Of a stretch of DNA of 64,000 bases, positions 55,101 through 63,952 are shown one piece after another. How positions within the stretch are numbered: position 1 is the stretch's first letter; every line of letters begins with the position of its first letter. A program made the position numbers and the translations under genes. The notes under the pieces were generated by a model. That model made no database searches. It saw only the letters and a program-made list of their open reading frames with translations, and was not told the DNA's origin. Origin of the DNA: Acholeplasmatales bacterium (lineage in GTDB: Bacteria > Bacillota_I > Bacilli_A > Acholeplasmatales > Anaeroplasmataceae). Where the stretch lies: positions 39,803-103,802 of the forward strand of contig CAAGAX010000055.1 in NCBI GenBank assembly GCA_900767915.1, written 5' to 3'.

Positions 55101-56193
55101 GATTTGTTAAAAAATAAGTAAATTCTCTAGCATAACCTGTTGTTCTATTAAAATAATCATCACCATTTAAATTAGCTAAAATATCAGAATTATAAGCACT
55201 TAATTGCTTTACTAAAGTATAATGACCATTATTTGCGATAATATAAGCATAAACAGGATGGAAACTATCAAGTATACCTACTTCTTTATCTAAGCCTGTA
55301 TAATGGGTAGGTACTAAATAGGTACCATTATCAAGCTTTGTATTTGTATTAACAAATGACTTGGAAAATCCAATAAATCTTGTAATATTAAATGAAACTG
55401 TGTATGAAACTGATGCATAATCTCTTTCATCATCAGTAATTTCTGGATTCCAATTATAATATAAGATACTTAAGGTTATTGTATCATCTAAATCTAAATT
55501 ATCAATATTGTAATATACAGTTTGAATTAAACTTGTTCTATCTAAAACACTTAAATCACTATTAAGTCTACCATTTCCATTATCAGATACTGTATAGGTT
55601 TGTTTTTCAAAGGTAACATCATTTCCACTACCAAATATTGGACCACGCTCATGAACATTATATTGTATTCTTAAAAATGCACCTTGATTATTTTTTTCAA
55701 TATAGGTTCCTTCTGAAACTATATCATCTGCAAAATTACGATATCCATATTTTTTAGCTAAATTACCCATAACAACACTTGATTCATCAAGTGATGCTTT
55801 AAAATCAATATCATAGGTACCATTATTAACAATAGCTTCCTTTTCCCATTTTGCATATAATGTAACATTAGACATTTTCCAATATAAATCACCATTTGAA
55901 ATATCACAAGGTGAAGTTAAAGAGGAATCAAAATACCATCCAGCAAAAACATAACCAACACGTTCAGGAGTAGGAAGATTGGGCATGTTCTTTGCTGAAT
56001 AATACATATCTGAAATAGGTTCAACTAAATTTCCAGCATAAAATGATATCTTAAATTGTTGATCTCCATATTTTTCAATAATTGCATCCTGTGGCGTTTT
56101 ATTATCATCAGATTTAGAATTTGTACATGATACAAATGATAATGATAAAATACCTATACATATTATAATTATAAATTTTTTTATTTTCTTCAC
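52144..56193 (-). CDS. Very large InlB-repeat lipoprotein, possible NEAT-like domains
   Basis: 1349-aa predicted lipoprotein, lipobox LSFVSC (Cys23), starting at GTG 56193 behind GGAGGTG (the nearest ATG in frame lacks a site). An InlB B-repeat (about residues 48-105, GYVFAGWYFDSSLTSPCD with VTLYAKWEK) is followed by two or more beta domains. Two open with NGTYDIDFKAS and DNGTYLVPTHYTG, like the beginning of NEAT domains. Ig-like and further repeat units with SLYGWSSSLSDKD and PKIYALWDEG follow. Probably displayed on the cell surface as a capture protein. Heme binding is a guess from context. Confidence 0.6.
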   Translation of the reverse strand: MKKIKKFIIIICIGILSLSFVSCTNSKSDDNKTPQDAIIEKYGDQQFKISFYAGNLVEPISDMYYSAKNMPNLPTPERVGYVFAGWYFDSSLTSPCDISNGDLYWKMSNVTLYAKWEKEAIVNNGTYDIDFKASLDESSVVMGNLAKKYGYRNFADDIVSEGTYIEKNNQGAFLRIQYNVHERGPIFGSGNDVTFEKQTYTVSDNGNGRLNSDLSVLDRTSLIQTVYYNIDNLDLDDTITLSILYYNWNPEITDDERDYASVSYTVSFNITRFIGFSKSFVNTNTKLDNGTYLVPTHYTGLDKEVGILDSFHPVYAYIIANNGHYTLVKQLSAYNSDILANLNGDDYFNRTTGYAREFTYFLTNQNNSLTSEQAENYTLYVPKLLKAKEFGSLTYEFFADSGKYYYTLDLGTTLDNDVIFFGGSTGAMEQMFSFPFIYRRLIINYDSMVPVSDIDYTPLEGDSYTYRSSSSLYPGYISNDFNNSNNDFDYLKQISYATKMVNLFFASTDNGNTGEKNFNTRMTISPTSQTLSTNLSEAQYKFLDFDIIYDAFDYNPKTDGDLYSAGTSFLNLCTPSSSSNFNIKKVDVGFSANIGDEINLSNVYTKYVYPTVTSSDLMYQAYLLDNNGNVNFNKPINVNSTFKFSENLAILFNAKYGKETKSCVVTILTKEEPVNIKFSDNSWSYDENLNCYTTSKRYKINDLAEIPEITYSWNGRNYTSHATNKYDDQELYSSFLEMTLWNYQDGIYTREYSNLVDFSTKNTYNAFTVTSSKMRLIYRMTNRFSEYQDIEFEYRGENVGDYVLKDGSDVLASGDLKYTDNLRNTLDFELVNSYGIKTIDDLNNISKVFTLNITDSDVLSTLNLTFKSATVYLSDKTITVYNYSDIWNIINNSKYAVVYFNYESEYNDTLLLKGYYGFTIDGVDASDFSFINNGNAVFTGEELEIEKAKIATSDYIPLERATFNVYKLNGNNYELINDGEDISIINSTYGVKYSFLKEGTYLLALKYYFKYDFSNNKIFAAYNESDVLPQIVSLIQGEKVRVSDKNCDIDVTFVSDINHPFKSEYEAELIDGYYYYTKTISMSKNNLALTLSDFLETTDSLYGWSSSLSDKDRLFSAGSNMGSLGVKLHTLNPKIYALWDEGISINAYTNVNGAKELMGTVKYYIKSTGVYLVSLFDFKSLYKENKYKDYEIVGWKSSLPIFASWDNGKYIYSDYLETGSTANSFANGYYFTEKFELEAILKKKISNISYKAIDENGNELTTNNKLYIDRKNVSGNSLVSGYSLLHEVGEKKINLLKNLTVTDTSKKLKYFAVKVNDKFIKIDIENDEIIEDYLGAGNSLVIYAVFDEE

Positions 56194-56215
56194 AAAGAAC
56201 ACCTCCAAAAGTATC

Positions 56216-56244
56216 AATATACCACACTTTTCGTGTGGTATATT
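56216..56244 (-). other. Perfect intercistronic hairpin between the two lipoprotein genes
   Basis: AATATACCACAC (56216-56227) pairs fully with GTGTGGTATATT (56233-56244). The loop read on the minus strand is GAAAA. It follows the 56254 stop by 9 nt and precedes the next ribosome site by a few bases. No T run follows it, so an RNA stability or processing element fits better than a terminator. Confidence 0.6.
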
Positions 56245-56253
56245 AACTATAAA

Positions 56254-59200
56254 TTAATTTAAAACTCTCATTGTAACATTACCTAAACCTTCATCAGTAT
56301 AACCTTCATACCAATTTTCTTCAAACATAGATGCACAATTTTCATCATTAACTAAATTTGTCAACTTTGTTTTTCCAGTAATTGCACTACCCATTGTAGT
56401 TGGATTATATTTAATAGCTAGAGAGTTAAAACCACTTGTAGCTGAATCAGTAAATGCATTTGTATGAATTTTTGAAATGCTATAGAAGAAAATTTTTGTA
56501 TTTGTAGTTACATAATAGATTGATCCTTCCATAACCTCATACTTTACAATATTATTATTATCAATAATTTCACCTAAATTAATTTTACCACTACTATAAT
56601 AAGCTCCAGCTGTTGATATATATCTAATATTAAATGTATTTAATAACGTATCTCCTTCTCCACTTGTTTCCTTTGAAACATATTGAATAAGTGATACAGC
56701 ATGAGATTCAGCCTTTAATTCTGATACTTGAATCATAGCTGTAATAAAATAGAATCCATTTTCCTTTAAAGAACTCATATCGCTACTTGAATAAACTCTA
56801 TCTTCTTCATCGCTTGCAACATTAAAATATTTTAATGTTTCAGTTTTAAATGCGTAAGCACCAACTGATTTTAAATTTGATAAAGCTAATGTAAATGAAG
56901 TAATTGAAGTACCCTCAAATGCAGAGGCACCAATACTTTCAAGCTTACATAATGAAGAATCAACATTAACCAAACTTACAACATTTTTAAATGCATTATT
57001 ACCAATCTTCTTTAATGAAGAAGGTAGACTAATATATCCTAAGCTTGAAGCATTTTTAAATGCATTTTCCTTAATTTCACTAACAACTAATGTTTCACCA
57101 TTAATAACAACAGTATTTGGAATAACAACAAGCTTTAAGCCATCCTTTATTTCAAGAGCTGTAGCTTCGTTATAGCCTATAATAGTTGCAGTACCAAATT
57201 CATTCTTTTCTGCAATATATCCACAATCAACATTATAAGAATATGTAAGACTTAAGTAAGCATTTGTAGATAATTTTGTAGTTAAATCATATTCTTCACC
57301 TAAGTTCAGAATGCTATTAATAACAATCTTATTTTCACTTAATAATGTTTTTAAATTAGTAGAATTTTTACTATCAATTGCTTCTAATAATTCTTCAATT
57401 GTTAAAGAATCATTTTTAGATTTTGTTATAGTTCCATTAAAGCTTGAATCAATTAATTCATTAGAAATAACTACGCTAACAACAGGAGTATCACTTTCAC
57501 CAAGGAATACAACAACACCATCAAGTGATGCACTATTGTATGGCTCATACATAGGACTTGAAATCATGCCATATTCAACACCACAATATCCATATGGATC
57601 ACTTGTAAATGCATAAATTGACATACCTTTAGGATATTCGTTTGCTTTAAAGCTTAAATTATTAGTAGATTGTAAATTATTATAAATTGCAAATGCTGGT
57701 GTAGCTAAAACACCCTTAAGCTTTTCATCAGTTGAGCATTCAGGATTCCAAAGTAATGAAGTAGTAGAATATTGGAATTTAGCATATTGATAATTTTCAA
57801 TACTTTCATTTAAACCAACATATTCAAATGTAGAAGGCATGTTTAAATATTTAATAGTTCTATTAAAATATGTACCTACTTGTACACCATTAACGCCTTC
57901 TGGTATTGTTACAGTATCAGAATTATTAAAATCAGCAACTAATAAAAGCTTACCATTATGCTTGCTACTATTATCAATCTTATAAATTTTATCTCCGTCC
58001 TTATAGAAATCACCAACCTTGGCAGTTTCTTTTGTATTTGAGAATACAAAATTAGAAGGAATCATTGATAAATTTTTAACACTTGATGGTATTAAAATAT
58101 CAAAATTATATGAAGAACCAACATTATAACTTAAATATCCATTATAAGAAGTTAGTGTATCAGCAAAGAATGAACCAATAATTACCTCAACACCTTCAGG
58201 AATAGTTACGCTCTTTAATTTATTCATATTATTGAATGAATTTTGAATAAGCTTAACACTTGAAGGAATTACAATTTCTTCAACAGATGAAGCGTTAGCA
58301 TTTAAGCCTTGAATCATTTCAATACCTTCACCAATAATAATCTTCTTTAAATTTGCACTATTAGTTATAAATTGTTCAGGTCTAATTGCTTCTACATGAT
58401 AAGATTTAACAACACCATTTTCATCAGGAAATGAAATATTTGATAGAATTGATAATACAGGAGCATCAGATATTGTCATTTCCGTTTTTGTATCATCATA
58501 AGTTTTTGCATCATTACCATATTGAGTTAAAACTAAATCACCTGTAGTTTCATCTACTTGATATTTAAAGAATGGGCTTCTCCAATTAACAGTTATTGTA
58601 GTACTCTTTGTAATAGCCTTTGTAAAATCAAAAGCATTACCTTCACTATCAGTATATGAAATATCATACTTAGACATATAAGATTGTAAAATTTTAGAAT
58701 TTTCAACTGTATCTTGACTGCCATCTTCTAATGCAAGTTTATTAGTTTTTGGAGTTTCATAAACAGTATTAGGATTTACTAAAACCTTATATACATCCTG
58801 ATAACCATCATTAAATGTAATTGCAGCAACTGATTTAGCATATAAATCATTTGTTAAGGCTTGTCCATCCCATTTAGTTGAATAATTAGAATTTGTATAC
58901 CAACCATCAAATTCTAATCCTTCACCTGGATTATAAATACCATTAACAACATCAATTAAATTTTCTGTAACAACAGGATCACCATTAATATGTACATTTA
59001 CTTCAACTGGAGTAAATCTTGCATATACAGAAATTGATTCTGTTAAATTTTCATTTTTAAATACATCACCACTAAAATCATTATTTAAATACCAATTATT
59101 AAATGTATAATATTTTTTAGTAGGATTTTGAGGTAATTCTACTTTACCATCTTCTACATTTACTTCTTGGTATAATGTCCAATTATTATCAGACTCGACC

Positions 59201-59313
59201 ATGAAGCTTACTTTTGCTTCTTTCTTGTTAGAACAAGATGCCAATGTAAGAATGGCAAGAACTGCAAATGCTACAAACGCAAACACTTGCTTTAAACTTT
59301 TCTTAATAAACAT
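56254..59313 (-). CDS. BspA-type leucine-rich-repeat lipoprotein with InlB repeats
   Basis: 1019-aa surface lipoprotein with lipobox TLASC (Cys27). Two InlB B-repeat-like modules (about 33-160, FNNWYLNNDFSGDVF and FDGWYTNSNYSTKWDG) precede BspA/LRR_5 units: IGEGIEMIQ, VIPSSVKLIQ, VTIPEGVEVI, MPSTFEYVG, ISLPSSLKKIGNNAFKNV and IGASAFEGTS. BspA LRRs mediate binding to host proteins. In S. pyogenes Shr and B. anthracis Hal, LRRs are combined with heme-binding NEAT domains; here the LRR protein is encoded beside a Shp/NEAT-like protein. AAAGGAGAAG precedes the ATG. Confidence 0.8.
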   Translation of the reverse strand: MFIKKSLKQVFAFVAFAVLAILTLASCSNKKEAKVSFMVESDNNWTLYQEVNVEDGKVELPQNPTKKYYTFNNWYLNNDFSGDVFKNENLTESISVYARFTPVEVNVHINGDPVVTENLIDVVNGIYNPGEGLEFDGWYTNSNYSTKWDGQALTNDLYAKSVAAITFNDGYQDVYKVLVNPNTVYETPKTNKLALEDGSQDTVENSKILQSYMSKYDISYTDSEGNAFDFTKAITKSTTITVNWRSPFFKYQVDETTGDLVLTQYGNDAKTYDDTKTEMTISDAPVLSILSNISFPDENGVVKSYHVEAIRPEQFITNSANLKKIIIGEGIEMIQGLNANASSVEEIVIPSSVKLIQNSFNNMNKLKSVTIPEGVEVIIGSFFADTLTSYNGYLSYNVGSSYNFDILIPSSVKNLSMIPSNFVFSNTKETAKVGDFYKDGDKIYKIDNSSKHNGKLLLVADFNNSDTVTIPEGVNGVQVGTYFNRTIKYLNMPSTFEYVGLNESIENYQYAKFQYSTTSLLWNPECSTDEKLKGVLATPAFAIYNNLQSTNNLSFKANEYPKGMSIYAFTSDPYGYCGVEYGMISSPMYEPYNSASLDGVVVFLGESDTPVVSVVISNELIDSSFNGTITKSKNDSLTIEELLEAIDSKNSTNLKTLLSENKIVINSILNLGEEYDLTTKLSTNAYLSLTYSYNVDCGYIAEKNEFGTATIIGYNEATALEIKDGLKLVVIPNTVVINGETLVVSEIKENAFKNASSLGYISLPSSLKKIGNNAFKNVVSLVNVDSSLCKLESIGASAFEGTSITSFTLALSNLKSVGAYAFKTETLKYFNVASDEEDRVYSSSDMSSLKENGFYFITAMIQVSELKAESHAVSLIQYVSKETSGEGDTLLNTFNIRYISTAGAYYSSGKINLGEIIDNNNIVKYEVMEGSIYYVTTNTKIFFYSISKIHTNAFTDSATSGFNSLAIKYNPTTMGSAITGKTKLTNLVNDENCASMFEENWYEGYTDEGLGNVTMRVLN

Positions 59314-59336
59314 AAATCTTCTCCTTTTTTTTCTAT

Positions 59337-59359
59337 AATAACTAGCTTTGCTAGGTATT
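59337..59359 (-). other. Intercistronic hairpin before the LRR lipoprotein gene
   Basis: AATA-A-CTAGC TTT GCTAG-G-TATT: nine of ten positions pair around a 3-nt loop. On the minus strand it is followed by ATAGAAAAAAAAGGAG, so it ends just before the ribosome site. With the hairpin at 56216-56244 it flanks the LRR gene on both sides. Confidence 0.45.
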
Positions 59360-59360
59360 A

Positions 59361-61646
59361 CTAAATATCATAGCTTGATAAAATCTCTGATGGATCTTTA
59401 AATATTACAAATAAGTAAGGAATTAATGAAATTAAAACCATAATAATACTACTTATTACAAACAATAAAGCTCCAACACCAATAAATCCAATTACACTAA
59501 CATTCATTATGTTATATCTAATTGAAATTAAAATAATTTCAACAATAAAGGAAATTAAATAAATAGAAATATTACTTAATAAGGTATTCATCGTTTCTTT
59601 AAATAATAAATTACTCTTTTTAACACCAATTGCTCGATATATTCCATATTCCTTACTATTTTTGATGCTTTCAGATTTTTCAATAAAATAATAAATGAAA
59701 TACATCAATAAACAAACAAGCATAAAGATATAAATATTAGACATTGAATCATTAAAATTATTTTGCTTAATTAAATCGTATTCTGATTTAACATCAACAG
59801 ATAGAACACCACGTTCATTTAATCTATTTTTTAATTTAGTCATTTGTTCAGATGATGACGTTTTAATTTCAAAATAATAAGATGAATCACTACCTAATGC
59901 ATCCAAATTAGGCTCAATATATGTAAATATATTATTTAAGGTATCATTTGTAACATAAATTCTAATATCAGTAGTCATTGGAGTTCTAGTCAACTCAAAT
60001 TTTCTAATATATAATGGATGTGAATTAGTAATATACATATTTTCAGGGGAATCAATTAAAACTTTATTAGCACGTTCAATAACCAAATCAGCACTAGTAG
60101 TATCACTCATCATCTTATAAATAGAATTTCTATTTATCTCAATAACACTTTGATTATTAGATAAATCAAGCGTTTTACCATCATATACACAAATCTCAGC
60201 GCTATAACTATTAATTGTATGATACGCTTCACTATCCATAAAATCTGATTTAAAGAATAAATTAGTACTATCAACAAAATAAATATCTTGATAAATTCCT
60301 AAGAAATTAACATAATCACGTTGATTCATATAAACAATAGGAGTATCTCCTTCAACAATGCCTTTAATAATGTATTTTTTTTCAAAATACATAAGCATTA
60401 ATGATTTATCATTTTCAAGTTCCTTAATTCTTAATTTATTTTTTAAGGTATTAGCCAATATTCTTGAAATTAAAACCTCATTATCATTAGGCATATTACC
60501 ATATACAAGCTTTAAATCATCTGTAATGGTTTTAGGAGTATATTCAACCTCAATAGATGATAAAGATTGTAAATTATTATAAGAAAATACCCCACTTTGA
60601 TATCCAACTCTATAAAAATCAATACTATCATATAATGATGAATCAAGCTTTCTTACCTCAGAATAAGAAGCCATTGAAGTGTAAATACTATTGTTATCAT
60701 ATTCCTTTAAATTATTGTTATCTCTTGCTAAATCATAAGTAAACAAAGATAAAAGAGCAATAACTATACTCATCGCAGTAATAAAGATAATCTTAAAAAT
60801 ATTACCAGTTGAATATATTTTTTCATCATTATCTTTTCTTAAATTACTGACTATATTTTTTAAATTATAAAGTCTTCCACTTCTTTTATTGCCAGATGGA
60901 GTAAATGAAACTAATTCTTTTGCATCAACATTAGAAACATTTTGTTCACTATAAGTCATTGAAGCAAATTCAACCTCATCAAGCTTTGTATTAGGAATTA
61001 ACGAGCCATCCTGAAGCTTAATATAAGAATCAGCATATTCCTTAATTAGTGAAACCTCATGAGTAACTAAAACAACTAATCTTGTTTTAGAAATCTCATG
61101 TAAAATATTCATAACCTTATAAGTATTTTCTGAATCCAAATTACCAGTAGGCTCATCAGCTAAAATAATCTTAGCACCCTTAATTAATGCACGTGCAATC
61201 GCAACACGCTGTTTTTGTCCACCTGATAATTGATCAGCAGGTTTATTTTTAAATCTTTCAAGATCTACAATCTTTAAAACCTCATCACATCTTCTTTTAA
61301 TTTCATCATTATCATTAAATCCTGCAATATACATAGCATTAACCATAATTTCTTCAATGGTATAACCACGCTCTAGATAATAATTTTGAAATATAAAACC
61401 TATTTTTTCATTTCTAACATGATCTATAGTTTTAGTAACATCTTCATCATCAATGATAATACGACCACTATCAGGACGCTCAAGACCACCTAAAATTGAA
61501 AGCATTGTAGTTTTACCACTACCACTTTTACCATATATAGCAACAAGTCCTTTATCAGGAAGATCAAAAGTTACACCCTTTAATACTTGATTTTTATTTT
61601 TTGAATGAGGATTAAAGGTCTTTTTAATATTTTCAACACGAATCAT
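59361..61646 (-). CDS. MacB-like ABC transporter, ATPase fused to FtsX permease (second of pair)
   Basis: 761-aa single-chain type VII ABC protein. The ATPase is at about 1-220: Walker A GKSGSGKTT, Q-loop IGFIFQNYYLERGYTI, signature LSGGQKQRVAIARAL, Walker B ILADEPTGNLD, switch VTHEVS. One membrane segment lies near 280, an external domain at about 300-625, and three C-terminal segments with EYGIYRAIGVKKSNLLFKE. MacB-type proteins expel substrates or drive envelope partners. The start overlaps the preceding gene's TAA (TAATG). Together the two likely form a heterodimer. Confidence 0.82.
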   Translation of the reverse strand: MIRVENIKKTFNPHSKNKNQVLKGVTFDLPDKGLVAIYGKSGSGKTTMLSILGGLERPDSGRIIIDDEDVTKTIDHVRNEKIGFIFQNYYLERGYTIEEIMVNAMYIAGFNDNDEIKRRCDEVLKIVDLERFKNKPADQLSGGQKQRVAIARALIKGAKIILADEPTGNLDSENTYKVMNILHEISKTRLVVLVTHEVSLIKEYADSYIKLQDGSLIPNTKLDEVEFASMTYSEQNVSNVDAKELVSFTPSGNKRSGRLYNLKNIVSNLRKDNDEKIYSTGNIFKIIFITAMSIVIALLSLFTYDLARDNNNLKEYDNNSIYTSMASYSEVRKLDSSLYDSIDFYRVGYQSGVFSYNNLQSLSSIEVEYTPKTITDDLKLVYGNMPNDNEVLISRILANTLKNKLRIKELENDKSLMLMYFEKKYIIKGIVEGDTPIVYMNQRDYVNFLGIYQDIYFVDSTNLFFKSDFMDSEAYHTINSYSAEICVYDGKTLDLSNNQSVIEINRNSIYKMMSDTTSADLVIERANKVLIDSPENMYITNSHPLYIRKFELTRTPMTTDIRIYVTNDTLNNIFTYIEPNLDALGSDSSYYFEIKTSSSEQMTKLKNRLNERGVLSVDVKSEYDLIKQNNFNDSMSNIYIFMLVCLLMYFIYYFIEKSESIKNSKEYGIYRAIGVKKSNLLFKETMNTLLSNISIYLISFIVEIILISIRYNIMNVSVIGFIGVGALLFVISSIIMVLISLIPYLFVIFKDPSEILSSYDI

Positions 61647-63712
61647 TATTTAGACCCCCTACTTAAAGATTTTAAAATAGATTTACTATTTATTGATTTA
61701 TTAAAGCCAAAGGCTACAACCTCAACAATTAACAAAAGCATAACCTCAACAAATAAATAATTACCAAATGAAATAAATTTAATAAAACTACCTGGAATTA
61801 TAGTCGCAATAAGTGAAACAAGCGGCAACAACAAAATTGAAGGTAAAAATATTAAAAACATTTGAATATATAAAGATTTTGAAGAAACAACCCTTGAAAT
61901 ACCAAGTGTACGATATACAGCAAAATCAGCCTTAAACACCTTAACACTACGCATAAATATAATTGAAATCAAAACTGAAAATAAAATTGAGGCAGCAATT
62001 AAAGCAATGTAGTACAAAATATTAGTTGTATAAATATCTGAAGCAGCATTAACATAAACCTTAGATGTAGACAACATAGCAATATAGCCATCAGGTAAGG
62101 ATTTAATTGCCTCTTTGGCAATCTTATCATTTTCAAAATATATTGCAGATTGAACACTCTCAGTACTATTTTCAAACATATGATTATAATCATCAGAATT
62201 CATTAAAACAACAAGGCCTGACTTATCATCCATCTTCTTATTAGATGATATAACAGTATAAAGCTTATCAGTTTTATAATCGAATGTTACAACCTTAGTA
62301 TCTGCTTGATAGAAATTAGAATTAACTAGTTCAATTTCACCACTATTTAATTCATCTGAAATTAAAAATGTGTAAACAATAGTTTCATCTAAACCAAGCT
62401 TCATATTAGAATATAGTGCCTTCATCTTAGCAGCGTAATTATTTAAAGTGCTTGCTGATAAATATAAATAAACATCATCTATATTTAAGCTTTCTGAAAC
62501 CTCAATATTATCTAAACCAATCTCGGCATTAATTAAGGCACTAACTAACAAATCCTTATCATTTTTCATACTACTTGCGATAACTAAAACTGCATTACCA
62601 GAATCTAAATTATATTCATATGGAGAATAAAGCATATTAATCTTATATGACCTAGATAATCCACCCTTTCTAGGAATTGTTATATCAAATAACGAATCAC
62701 TACGATTAAGTAAGTAAAAGCCAGCCTTTGTTTTTGATATAACCTCATCTAAATCATCTTGATTAATTGAATTATCAACATTAGATACAATAACCTTACC
62801 ATCAATGCCAATATCATCTAAGGTTGTTTTAGTTGATTCTATTAGGCTTGAAGCAAAAACAGTAACAGTTAAAAATAAAACAATTGCACAAATAAGTAAC
62901 GTAAAAGACATCATTAAAGTAAACTTAGGTCTAGATTTATAATTAAGAGTACCAATATGCATCATATTTTTAAAATCCAACTTTTTACTATTAGGCTTAA
63001 TATTTTCATCATAAGTAATATCAGACTTACAAACCTCAACTAACTTCTTATCATCTTTAACCTTACCATCATAAATAACAACCTCTCTAGTTGCATATTT
63101 AACAAAATATTCAGGATTATGAGTAACAACAATAACAAGCTTATCCTTAGATACATCCTTTAATAATTTAGCAATCTCCTTAGATGAATTAACATCCAAA
63201 TTACCAGTAGGCTCATCAGCTAAAATAATAGGTGAATCCTTAGCTAAAGCACGAGCAATAACACACCTTTGTTTTTCTCCACCTGAAAGCTTAGATGATT
63301 TTTGATTAGCTTGTTTTGATAGTCCAACCTTGCCAATTAAATCAAGGGCAATTCTTCTTCGTTCCTTTTTATCCTCTAAACGAAGTAAGGCAAGCTCAAC
63401 ATTCTCTAAAACTGTAAGATTTTCAATAATATTAAAGTCCTGGAAAATCATCGCAATATAATCCTCACGATACTTCTCCCAATCAGATTCAGAGTAATGG
63501 CTTGTCTCATGGCCATTAAAATACAATTCTCCTTCTTCATACGAATCATTTGCGGCTAATACATTTAATAGTGTTGATTTACCGGCACCACTTTCACCTG
63601 TAATAATAACAAATTCATTATAATCAAATTCCAAATTGATATTTCTAATACCAATGGTCAAAATATCATTAGAGTTATAAATTTTACCAATATTATCTAA
63701 CTTAAGTAACAT
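61646..63712 (-). CDS. MacB-like ABC transporter, ATPase fused to FtsX permease (first of pair)
   Basis: 688-aa single-chain type VII ABC protein. ATPase about 1-225: Walker A GESGAGKST, Q-loop IAMIFQDFNIIENLTV, signature LSGGEKQRCVIARAL, Walker B ILADEPTGNLD, switch VTHNPE. A membrane segment lies near 265, an external domain at about 290-560, and three segments with DFAVYRTLGISRVVSSK. First gene of the five-gene surface operon behind three GTTAG-type repeats; CGGAGGTATAAT precedes the ATG. It may deliver, recycle or extrude the ligand caught by the lipoproteins. The direction of transport is unknown. Confidence 0.82.
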   Translation of the reverse strand: MLLKLDNIGKIYNSNDILTIGIRNINLEFDYNEFVIITGESGAGKSTLLNVLAANDSYEEGELYFNGHETSHYSESDWEKYREDYIAMIFQDFNIIENLTVLENVELALLRLEDKKERRRIALDLIGKVGLSKQANQKSSKLSGGEKQRCVIARALAKDSPIILADEPTGNLDVNSSKEIAKLLKDVSKDKLVIVVTHNPEYFVKYATREVVIYDGKVKDDKKLVEVCKSDITYDENIKPNSKKLDFKNMMHIGTLNYKSRPKFTLMMSFTLLICAIVLFLTVTVFASSLIESTKTTLDDIGIDGKVIVSNVDNSINQDDLDEVISKTKAGFYLLNRSDSLFDITIPRKGGLSRSYKINMLYSPYEYNLDSGNAVLVIASSMKNDKDLLVSALINAEIGLDNIEVSESLNIDDVYLYLSASTLNNYAAKMKALYSNMKLGLDETIVYTFLISDELNSGEIELVNSNFYQADTKVVTFDYKTDKLYTVISSNKKMDDKSGLVVLMNSDDYNHMFENSTESVQSAIYFENDKIAKEAIKSLPDGYIAMLSTSKVYVNAASDIYTTNILYYIALIAASILFSVLISIIFMRSVKVFKADFAVYRTLGISRVVSSKSLYIQMFLIFLPSILLLPLVSLIATIIPGSFIKFISFGNYLFVEVMLLLIVEVVAFGFNKSINSKSILKSLSRGSK

Positions 63713-63725
63713 ATTATACCTCCGG

Positions 63726-63741
63726 GTTAGAAATAACTAAC
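63726..63741. promoter_or_regulatory. GTTAG-N6-CTAAC operator, copy 1 (surface operon)
   Basis: Exact GTTAG-AAATAA-CTAAC directly upstream of the ribosome site of the 61646-63712 gene, 35 bp from copy 2. Confidence 0.75.
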
Positions 63742-63760
63742 TGATTATCTTAAAAATAAG

Positions 63761-63776
63761 GTTAGATTAAACTAAC
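63761..63776. promoter_or_regulatory. GTTAG-N6-CTAAC operator, copy 2 (surface operon)
   Basis: Exact GTTAG-ATTAAA-CTAAC, extended to GGTTAG/CTAACC, in the leader of the surface operon. Confidence 0.75.
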
Positions 63777-63792
63777 CAAATAATTAAAAAAA

Positions 63793-63808
63793 ATTAGTAT
63801 ACACTAAC
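63793..63808. promoter_or_regulatory. GTTAG-type operator, copy 3 (surface operon)
   Basis: ATTAG-TATACA-CTAAC, one mismatch, beginning 9 nt after the -10 box and so covering the start site. Confidence 0.65.
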
Positions 63809-63817
63809 AACGTAAAT

Positions 63818-63846
63818 ATTCTAGCACTACATAAAAGTCATGTCAA
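63818..63846 (-). promoter_or_regulatory. Promoter of the five-gene surface operon
   Basis: Minus-strand TTGACA (63846-63841), 17-nt spacer, TAGAAT (63823-63818). The leader to the ATG at 63712 is about 100 nt and carries three operator-like repeats. Confidence 0.75.
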
Positions 63847-63952
63847 TATCAAATTATATTAAAAATATCATATTTTTAAATTGGTTAATTGAAATAGTTA
63901 ATTCCGCTTTAAATAGTTGAACTTCATTTTTTGCAAAAGTAACTTCCGCTTA

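Noticed and set aside
61999..62193. 64-codon frame inside the first MacB-like gene
   Set aside because: It is an out-of-frame hydrophobic shadow of a coding region.
31207..63808. Calling the GTTAG repeats DtxR boxes
   Set aside because: The DtxR consensus has the GTTAG and CTAAC arms separated by one base and flanked by TTAG/CTAA. Here the spacing is six in every copy, so the regulator family is left open.
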